Shown here in pieces: positions 1 through 6,934 of a DNA stretch of 19,739 nucleotides. The position numbers were made by a program, and so were the translations under genes. Below the pieces are notes generated by a model. That model did no database searches. It was not told where the DNA came from and worked only from the letters and a program-made list of their open reading frames with translations. The stretch comes from Hellea sp. (GTDB lineage: Bacteria; Pseudomonadota; Alphaproteobacteria; Caulobacterales; Maricaulaceae), in assembly GCA_020628635.1 (NCBI GenBank), contig JAHDEU010000007.1, forward strand, positions 1-19,739, read 5' to 3'. Within the stretch, counting starts at the first letter, position 1. Every line of letters begins with the position of its first letter.

Positions 1-2685
1 AACGGCAATGACGACATCACGGCGGTCCGTGGCAATGACGAGTTGAATGGCGGTGCCGGCAATGACGACATTTCGGCGGGCGGCGGCACGAATATCGTGC
101 GCACTGGCTCCGGCAGTGACGACATCATATTCGACGAGCGCGGTTCCCAAATTACGACGGTCACCGACTTCACGATAGGCGAAGACCGCATCGACGTTCG
201 CGGGCTGAACGTCGCCGACTTCAACACTTTGCAGAACCGCCTGACACAGACCGAAGACGGCGTGCAGCTGCGCACGGTCTTCGAGGGCACGGAGGAGATC
301 TTCCTGCTGCAGGGCGTGCAACTGGCCGATCTGTCGGAAAGCGACTTCCGTTTCAACACAAACGACGCATCGCTGACCGTCAACGGCACGCGCCGCAATG
401 ACGTGCTGTTTGGCGGCAATGGCGACGATGAGCTGAACGGCGCTGCGGGTAATGATTTCCTCCAGTCCGGCGCGGGCAGTGACGAGCTGAATGGCGGCGA
501 CGGCGACGACGTCCTGCAAGGCGGCGCGGGCACGGACACGCTCAATGGCGGTTCGGGCAACGACCAGGTCGATTACTCCAACAACGCCGTCGGCATCGTG
601 GCCGATCTCGAAACCGGCGTCGTGACTGGAGGTGACGCGGACGGGGACGTGCTCGACAGCATCGAGGGTGTGCGGGGCACGGAGTTCGTCGATGTCATCA
701 CCGGCACGGACGAGGCCAATGCGATACGCGGCCTCGGCGGAGACGATGTCATCGATGCCAAGGACGGCGACAACACCATTGATGGCGGCGACGGCAATGA
801 TGTCATCACGGTCGGCAATGGCGACGGCACGCTGAACGGCGACGCGGGTGACGATGTCATCACCGCGGGTGACGGCGTCGGCACGATCTTCGGAAACTTC
901 TCGGACGCATTTGGCGGAGAGGGCAATGACACCATCACGGTGGGAGCCTTCTACAACGTCACTGGCGGCGACGGAAACGACACCATAACCTACGCATCCG
1001 ATGTCGAGGAAAACGGCCGCGTCACCTTTGACGGCGGCGCGGGCGACGACACGTTCAACATCGGCACCCTCAACGAAGTCTCGATCCTCGGCGGCGAAGG
1101 AACGGACATCGTGTCCGTCGACAGCGTGTCGAGGATCGCAGCGTCGCCCGCTTCTGGCGGCGGCATCGTGATCGAATTCGCCACACCTCCGCGGTTTGAA
1201 CTCAACCAGACGCGCCAGGTGGTCGACGTCGAAATCCTGCGCATCGGGATCGGCGACGATGCACGGGACTATGCCATCGATCAGGACAATTTCTTCGCCA
1301 CGGCCGAAAACGCTATCTTCACGGATGCGGGCGAAGTGATCCAGGTGCAGAATTTCTTCGGCCCGGCCTTTGTCGTGGCGGCGGGCGCAGGCGACGACTT
1401 CGCGATCGGGAGCGCGCGCGATGACCAGATCTTCGGCCAGGACGGCAATGACGTCATTCAGGGCTTTGCGGGCGACGACCAGCTCTTCGGCGACGACTTT
1501 TCGCCTATCCCGTCCAATACGATCGAGAGCCAGGTCTTCCGCGCCTATCAGGCCGTGTTCGACCGTGCGCCAGACGAAGGCGGGTTCAACGCCTTTGTCG
1601 CGGCGGTGCGCCTTGGCAATCTGACGCAGGAAGACGTCATCACCGACTTCGTCACCTCGCCGGAATTCACCTCGACCTATGGCGAGCTGACCAACCGCGA
1701 ATTCGTGGAGCAGCTCTACCGCAACGTGCTGGACCGCGAGGGCGATGCGGCCGGCATCAACGCCTTCACCCAGGCGCTGGATGACGGCGCGACCCGCGCG
1801 GCCGTGGTGATCGACTTCGCCAACTCGCCCGAGTTCATTGCCAATACGCAGCTGTCGTCGGCAGCCTTTGCCAACACCGTGGTCATCAACCCGGTCGAGG
1901 GCGATGTGTACCGCGCCTATCAGGGCGTGTTCGGCCGCGACCCCGATCTGGGCGGCTTCGAGCTGTTCACCAGCGCGATCGCCATCGGCGTGCTCGACAT
2001 CGAGGGCGTGGTCACGGACTTCGTGGGCAGCGAAGAGTTCCAGGACACCTATGGCAACCTGTCCAACACCAACTTCGTCGAACTGCTCTACGACAATGTC
2101 CTGCCGGGCAATGAGGACCCGGTCGGCCGGGCCGCATTCGTCGAGGCCCTTGACAGCGGCTCCCTCACACGTCCGCAGGTCGTCGTGCAGTTCATCCAGA
2201 GCTTCGAGTTCCGTCAGGCGACCGACGCGGCGGCGGAAGTCTTCGCGCGCAACATCTTCGACGCGGTCGGCAACGACATCCTCGATGGTGGCTTTGGCGA
2301 CGACACGCTGTTCGGCGGCCGCGGCGACGACCTGTTCGTCACGGGCAACGGCGCGGACACGATTCTCGACTTCACCGTCGGAGAGGACCGCATCGATCTG
2401 ACCTTCCTCGGCGAGGTCACGGACACATTCGCGGAGATCATGCTGGGTGCCACGCAGGAGGGTCTGAACACCCTGCTCGACTACGGCAATGGCAACACCG
2501 TGCTGCTCAACAATGTGACGCTGTCCGAGCTGACGGAAGCCGACTTCGTGCTGCCCCCGAGCGGCAGTGCGCAGGAAGCGCCCAAGGCCGAAGCCCCGCC
2601 CGTGGCCGAAGCCCCTGCAGCCGATGCGCTCGCGCCCTATGCCGGCGACGTCGCGGAATGGATGGTCGAGGACATGTTCCTCTAG
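1..2685 (+). CDS. RTX calcium-binding protein with DUF4214 block, type I secreted (5' partial)
   Basis: The frame is open from base 1 (N-G-N-D-D-I), so the gene starts before the window; the first internal ATG at 43 is not a credible start because RTX repeats already run through it. Order seen: RTX repeats (1-140), a DFTIGEDRID module (about 155-360), a long set of GGxGxDxhx repeats (about 400-1500) including the VDYS...DLETG variant, a helical DUF4214 block of four units (about 1525-2220), a short second RTX stretch with GGFGDDTLFGGRGDD, a second DFTVGEDRID module, an Ala/Pro/Glu linker and the tail EDMFL. RTX repeats bind Ca2+ after export; the Asp plus three hydrophobics at the extreme C terminus matches type I secretion signals of serralysin type. 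The domain assignments are by motif; function as a surface or matrix protein is inferred. The catalytic HExxH of a metalloprotease is not present in the visible part. Confidence 0.88.
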   Translation, partial: NGNDDITAVRGNDELNGGAGNDDISAGGGTNIVRTGSGSDDIIFDERGSQITTVTDFTIGEDRIDVRGLNVADFNTLQNRLTQTEDGVQLRTVFEGTEEIFLLQGVQLADLSESDFRFNTNDASLTVNGTRRNDVLFGGNGDDELNGAAGNDFLQSGAGSDELNGGDGDDVLQGGAGTDTLNGGSGNDQVDYSNNAVGIVADLETGVVTGGDADGDVLDSIEGVRGTEFVDVITGTDEANAIRGLGGDDVIDAKDGDNTIDGGDGNDVITVGNGDGTLNGDAGDDVITAGDGVGTIFGNFSDAFGGEGNDTITVGAFYNVTGGDGNDTITYASDVEENGRVTFDGGAGDDTFNIGTLNEVSILGGEGTDIVSVDSVSRIAASPASGGGIVIEFATPPRFELNQTRQVVDVEILRIGIGDDARDYAIDQDNFFATAENAIFTDAGEVIQVQNFFGPAFVVAAGAGDDFAIGSARDDQIFGQDGNDVIQGFAGDDQLFGDDFSPIPSNTIESQVFRAYQAVFDRAPDEGGFNAFVAAVRLGNLTQEDVITDFVTSPEFTSTYGELTNREFVEQLYRNVLDREGDAAGINAFTQALDDGATRAAVVIDFANSPEFIANTQLSSAAFANTVVINPVEGDVYRAYQGVFGRDPDLGGFELFTSAIAIGVLDIEGVVTDFVGSEEFQDTYGNLSNTNFVELLYDNVLPGNEDPVGRAAFVEALDSGSLTRPQVVVQFIQSFEFRQATDAAAEVFARNIFDAVGNDILDGGFGDDTLFGGRGDDLFVTGNGADTILDFTVGEDRIDLTFLGEVTDTFAEIMLGATQEGLNTLLDYGNGNTVLLNNVTLSELTEADFVLPPSGSAQEAPKAEAPPVAEAPAADALAPYAGDVAEWMVEDMFL

Positions 2686-2719
2686 GGCGTCCAGCCGCAC
2701 ACAACTCGCCTGCAAGGCA

Positions 2720-2758
2720 GCGCCGTGGCCGGACAGGCCGCGGCGCTTTTTCGTTTTT
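2720..2758 (+). terminator. Rho-independent terminator after RTX gene 1
   Basis: An 11-bp stem (2720-2730 with 2736-2746, one G-U wobble) with a 5-nt loop is followed by TTTTTCGTTTTT. It starts 34 nt after the stop codon of the first RTX gene. It implies that RTX genes 2 and 3 need their own promoter. Confidence 0.85.
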
Positions 2759-2915
2759 GCGTGATGCTTTGGATTGGCCGGGCGAAGCGATACAGCGCAT
2801 GGATCCCATAATTTTGTCGCAGGGCAACAAATCTCCCTGATCGGCCGCGCGGCGTGGTGCCTGCCCCACATGACGCTTGCATCAGAACTTGCGTTGCGGT
2901 TAACCAAGGACACAC

Positions 2916-2948
2916 CCCAACCGCCCTGCAGGGCGGACGGCGCTTGGG
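2916..2948. repeat. Nested palindrome upstream of RTX gene 2
   Basis: CCGCCCTGCAGGGCGG at 2921-2936 is a perfect 16-bp palindrome. It is flanked by CCCAA (2916-2920) and TTGGG (2944-2948), which can pair outside it. It sits 64 nt before the GTG start of gene 2 and has no T-tract, so it is not a standard terminator. An operator or a leader-RNA structure is possible; neither is shown by sequence alone. Confidence 0.6.
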
Positions 2949-2999
2949 TTACCCTCTCGTTCGTGCATCCGCTTGGGCTGTTTCTGCTCGGAGGCGCAT

Positions 3000-5900
3000 G
3001 TGAGCAACCCATTCCCCATCAACAGCCAGTCACCCGACCAATTTTTCAGGCTCGACCAGACCATCGATTGCACTTTGGATATTCGCTACTTCGGTGAATA
3101 TGAAATGTCGTCCAACGCGCAGATCCTGCTGGACGACGACACGGTCGGCATCCGCATCACCGGCGGCACGGAACTCAACAACAGTGCCATGCTGGGCGGG
3201 ACATCGACCCTGACCGTGGAGAACGGGGCGGTCATCAACGCCACCAACTCCGGGGTGCCTGGAGAGACGTTCGGCATCATCATGACCGACGGGATCGCCA
3301 TTCTGAACATGGACGGCATTGTCGACACGGGCACGGGCATTGTGATCAGCGGGTCGACCCAGGCCGATCTTGATGCCGAGCACGAGATCACCATTGGCGT
3401 CAATGGCCGGATCAACGCCTCCGAGGGTGCGGCCCTGGACATCTCCGGTCCGCAGGGCGCGATCGTCCAGGTGGACGGCACGATCAGCACCGACGGCAAT
3501 GTGCAAAACCAGTCCGCGGTCCTGCTGGATTCGGACGATATCGACTTCAGCCTGAGTTTGGACGGATCGATCACCAACGATCCATTCGGCAACAACGCCG
3601 GAACGCGGGGTATCCTGGTCAGAGGCGACGACGCGAACCTGAACATCGCCGGTCGCGTCGAGGCGGGCAACGAAGCCATCCGGGTGGATGGCGATCGGGC
3701 CTACATCGCGGTCTCCGGGCAGGTGAACAGCGACGTCTCCGGGCTCGCCCTGCGCGGGTCGGATCACACCGTCATCATCGACGGCAGCGTGACGTCCGCC
3801 GACGGCATCGGGATCGACGCGGTCACGAACAGCAGTGACATCGAGATCAACGGCAACGTGTCCGGCGCCTTCATCGGCATGGACCTGCGCGGCGGCGGCA
3901 CGATCGACGACGACAGCGGAGCCAATTTCGTCATCACCTTCGACGCCGCGATTTCGGGCGACCGAAACGGCATCCGATCGACGGCGTCGAACAGCTTTTC
4001 GATCAATGAGGAGACTTTCATCACGGCGTTCGGCACGGGCAGCGGAACGTCTGCCATGGAGTTGAATGCCGGTTCCAGCGCAGGCATCGGCGGCACGCTG
4101 GAGGCCTTGGGCGCGGGCGCGTCCGGAATCAGCCTGTTCGGGGCCGATGCGACCCTGCGGGACACGGCGCTCGTCTCCGCCGATCTCTACGGGATCCGCG
4201 TCATCGGCGGCGCGTCCGGAGAGGAAGGCACGGATATCGTGGTGCTCGACGGCGCGGATATCGAGAGCGCCGACACCGGCATATGGCTGGGAGGCCTGGG
4301 CGCCAATCTGCAGATGGACGGCGACATATTCGCCGAACAGACCGGAATCGAGGTTGCCGTCGGCGCGGGCCGTTCGCTCGGCACCGTCACGATCGACGGC
4401 CGGTCGGACCAGGGTCAGACCGCGCTGCTGATCAGCAGCGGCAGCATCGGCGACGCGACGGTGTCCGGCACGCTGGAAGGCAGCCGTGCGGGCATCGTCC
4501 ACGCAGCCGAAGATGACAGTGCCATCACCATCTCCGGCGTGGTGTCGGGTCAGACCGCCGCCGTGATCGGCGAGGCCGAGACGGGAGACCGAGGCGCGCT
4601 GAGCCTGGACATCACATCGACTGGCATCGTGTCCTCGACTGACACGGCCATCCGGCTCGTCCATGCGTCCACGAATGCGACCGACACCATCGTCAACGCG
4701 GGCACGATCGAGGCCACGGTCGCCATCGAAACGGGCGGCCGCACGGACGGCACGTTCGACAGTTCCGTTGGCGGCGGGTTGAACCTGACCAATAGTGGCG
4801 AGCTCCTCGGCAACATCCTGCTGAGCGCGGGATCGGACACGGTCGTCAACACCGGGCGCATCGACGGTGAAATCACGCTGGGCGGTGGCAATGACAGCTT
4901 CGTGTCGTCTGGAGCGGGCCGGCAGTCGGGCCGCATCGATACGGGCTCGGGCAATGACTTCGTGCAACTCGGCGAAGGTGTCCACGATGTCGTGACGGGC
5001 GATGGCGACGACCGGATCGTCATCGACGGCGTCAACGAGGGTAATTTCGCGGCGACAGTCGTCGATGCGGGATCTGGCAACGACCGGATTACCATTGCCA
5101 GCGGCGAAGCCGATGTGTTCGGCAGGGACGGAGACGATATCTTCCGCTTCGACTTCGTCTCGACCGTCCCCAACGAGCAGATCGCCGCAAACGGCGGAGC
5201 GGGCAACGACACCTTCTTCACCGGCCAGAACAGCGATGTGTTCGCCGACGGAGGAGAGGGAGAGGACACTGCCGTGGTCGGACTGTTCGAGGAGGTTTTC
5301 GTGTTCGGAGATGCCGGTTTCTCCCTCGGGTTCAATGGAGACGACGGCGAGACACGGGTCAACGCGGGTTCCCTTATCGACATCGAATTCGTGGAAGTGG
5401 ACGAAATCCGCTACCGTTTCGACGGAGAGAACTCTCTCGCGACCTTCGACAACAATGTCTTCGGCGCGGACGGCACGATCATCCAGGCGGACCGGGTCAA
5501 CAACTTGACCATCGATGCCGGCGGTGGCCGCGACTACCTGCTGGGCAACAATGGCGCGGATCGGCTGTTTGGCGGCGACGGCAGCGACATCATCGTCGGG
5601 GCTGCGAACGACGATGAATTATATGGCGACTACTTCCTCGCCGTGCCATCGGATTCGCCCGAAGCCCTGATCTTCCGCGCCTATCAGGCCGTGTTCGACC
5701 GTGCGCCGGACGAGGCGGGCTTCAAGGTCTTCCGCGACGCGCTGGAGCTCGGCCAGCTGACGCAGCAGCAGGTGATCGAGGACTTCGTGACCTCTCCTGA
5801 GTTCCAGGACACCTACGGCACGCTGACAAACCGCGAGTTCGTCAACCTGCTCTATGAGAACGTGCTGGACCGTCCGGGCGATCCGGCCAGCGTCAATGCC

Positions 5901-6824
5901 TTCACAGCCGCGCTAGATAGTGGGGTGGAGCGCTCCGCCGTGGTGATCGACTTCGCCAATTCGGCGGAGTTCATCCAGGTCACCGCCCTGCCCGCCGCTG
6001 CTTTCTTCGTCAGCACGACGATCAACCCGATCCAGGGCGACATCTACCGCGCCTACCAGGCGGTGTTCGACCGCGAGCCGGACGTGGCGGGCTTCGATCT
6101 CTTCGTCGGCGCGGTCGCGATAAACGCGCTCTCGCTCGAGCAGGTGGTGGAGCAATTCGTCGGCTCGCAGGAGTTCCAGGACACCTATGGCGCGCTGTCC
6201 AACACCGACTTTATCGAGCTGCTCTACGACAATGTCCTGCCTGGGAACGAAGATCCGGTCGGCCGCGCGGCCTTCGTCGCGGAGCTGGATGCGGGGCGGT
6301 CGCGCGCTTCGATCGTCAACGACTTCGTCACCAGTGTGGAGTTCCGCATCGCGACGGAGGACGCCGCACGCGACTTCGTGAACGAGGCCTATGTCAATGG
6401 CTTAGCGTCCAACGACATATTGATCGGCGGCACGCAGAACGACACGCTGTTTGGCGGTCGTGGCCGCGACACCTTCGTCACAGGACAGGACGCGGATATC
6501 ATCCTGGACTTCACCGTCGGCGAAGACACGATCGACCTCTCACGGCTGGGCGATCTGACCGACACATTCGAGGAGATCATGGCGGCCGGCACGCAGGACG
6601 GGCTCAACGCCGTGTTCGATTTCGGCAATGGCGACACGGTGACACTCAACAATGTGGCGCTGGACGAGCTGTCCGCCGTGGATTTCGGCTTCGCCAAGGG
6701 CGGCGGAATTCCACTTCCCGGCTTCTCGGAGACTCCCGATCCGACAGCTGCGGCGGAACATGGTCCGGTCGAATTCGACGCGCCCGAATTCCTCGAATGG
6801 CTGACCGCCGACATCATCGCGTGA
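3000..6824 (+). CDS. Beta-solenoid RTX protein with DUF4214 block, type I secreted (paralogue 2)
   Basis: I place the start at GTG 3000, since GGAGG at 2990-2994 has 5-nt spacing; an in-frame ATG at 2973 lies before that site. This gives 1274 residues. There is no Sec signal peptide. About 3090-4860 encodes a long ladder of short Gly/Ile/Val/Asp-rich turns (G-x-hydrophobic-x-hydrophobic-x-G) typical of a right-handed beta-helix as in autotransporter passengers. RTX repeats follow (about 4860-5640), then four DUF4214-like units (5661 to about 6385), a second RTX stretch (GGTQNDTLFGGRGRD), the DFTVGEDTIDLS module and the tail TADIIA. The N terminus (TLDIRYFGEYEM) aligns with that of the next gene (TLDLVFFGSYTF), so they are paralogues. 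Likely role: secreted, Ca2+-folded surface adhesin or layer protein (inferred). A single Cys near the N terminus is unusual for RTX proteins. Confidence 0.88.
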   Translation: MSNPFPINSQSPDQFFRLDQTIDCTLDIRYFGEYEMSSNAQILLDDDTVGIRITGGTELNNSAMLGGTSTLTVENGAVINATNSGVPGETFGIIMTDGIAILNMDGIVDTGTGIVISGSTQADLDAEHEITIGVNGRINASEGAALDISGPQGAIVQVDGTISTDGNVQNQSAVLLDSDDIDFSLSLDGSITNDPFGNNAGTRGILVRGDDANLNIAGRVEAGNEAIRVDGDRAYIAVSGQVNSDVSGLALRGSDHTVIIDGSVTSADGIGIDAVTNSSDIEINGNVSGAFIGMDLRGGGTIDDDSGANFVITFDAAISGDRNGIRSTASNSFSINEETFITAFGTGSGTSAMELNAGSSAGIGGTLEALGAGASGISLFGADATLRDTALVSADLYGIRVIGGASGEEGTDIVVLDGADIESADTGIWLGGLGANLQMDGDIFAEQTGIEVAVGAGRSLGTVTIDGRSDQGQTALLISSGSIGDATVSGTLEGSRAGIVHAAEDDSAITISGVVSGQTAAVIGEAETGDRGALSLDITSTGIVSSTDTAIRLVHASTNATDTIVNAGTIEATVAIETGGRTDGTFDSSVGGGLNLTNSGELLGNILLSAGSDTVVNTGRIDGEITLGGGNDSFVSSGAGRQSGRIDTGSGNDFVQLGEGVHDVVTGDGDDRIVIDGVNEGNFAATVVDAGSGNDRITIASGEADVFGRDGDDIFRFDFVSTVPNEQIAANGGAGNDTFFTGQNSDVFADGGEGEDTAVVGLFEEVFVFGDAGFSLGFNGDDGETRVNAGSLIDIEFVEVDEIRYRFDGENSLATFDNNVFGADGTIIQADRVNNLTIDAGGGRDYLLGNNGADRLFGGDGSDIIVGAANDDELYGDYFLAVPSDSPEALIFRAYQAVFDRAPDEAGFKVFRDALELGQLTQQQVIEDFVTSPEFQDTYGTLTNREFVNLLYENVLDRPGDPASVNAFTAALDSGVERSAVVIDFANSAEFIQVTALPAAAFFVSTTINPIQGDIYRAYQAVFDREPDVAGFDLFVGAVAINALSLEQVVEQFVGSQEFQDTYGALSNTDFIELLYDNVLPGNEDPVGRAAFVAELDAGRSRASIVNDFVTSVEFRIATEDAARDFVNEAYVNGLASNDILIGGTQNDTLFGGRGRDTFVTGQDADIILDFTVGEDTIDLSRLGDLTDTFEEIMAAGTQDGLNAVFDFGNGDTVTLNNVALDELSAVDFGFAKGGGIPLPGFSETPDPTAAAEHGPVEFDAPEFLEWLTADIIA

Positions 6825-6900
6825 GGCCTGTGGCAAACGCTCGCGCACGGGCAATTCACCCGATGTGAAACCTTCGCTTGAGCGGCGGTTTTCCCTCTGC

Positions 6901-6930
6901 CATCCCTCCCTCTTTTCCGTGGGAGGGATG
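6901..6930 (+). promoter_or_regulatory. Perfect hairpin enclosing the ribosome-binding site of RTX gene 3
   Basis: CATCCCTCCC (6901-6910) and GGGAGGGATG (6921-6930) are exact reverse complements with a 10-nt loop. The Shine-Dalgarno GGAGG (6922-6926) used by the ATG at 6935 lies wholly in the 3' arm. In RNA this stem would hide the site from the ribosome. The rest of the 110-nt gap between genes 2 and 3 shows only a weak imperfect stem near 6867-6894 and no T-rich terminator. Confidence 0.7.
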
Positions 6931-6934
6931 AGCG

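Larger units (their letters stand above)
2686..2999. other. Intergenic region between RTX genes 1 and 2
   Basis: This 314-nt gap holds the terminator at 2720-2758, a TTAACC motif at 2900-2905, the palindrome at 2921-2936, and the ribosome-binding site GGAGG at 2990-2994, 5 nt before the GTG at 3000. I see no open frame with gene-like composition and no convincing -35/-10 pair. The promoter of gene 2 should lie here given the terminator upstream. Confidence 0.6.

Noticed and set aside
1..2685. RTX gene 1 as a serralysin-type metalloprotease or haemolysin
   Set aside because: No HExxHxxGxxH site or pore-forming hydrophobic helices in the visible part; the missing N terminus could still hold one, so this is unsupported and not excluded.
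2877..2905. A -35/-10 promoter (TTGCAT, 17 nt, TTAACC) for RTX gene 2
   Set aside because: The -10 match is too poor to call.
3030..4985. A 651-codon open frame on the minus strand opposite RTX gene 2, and a similar 523-codon one at 7030-8601
   Set aside because: Products are Arg/Asp/Val- or Ser/Pro/Thr-rich with no known motif; such frames arise opposite GC-rich repetitive coding DNA, and the plus-strand proteins are clearly real.
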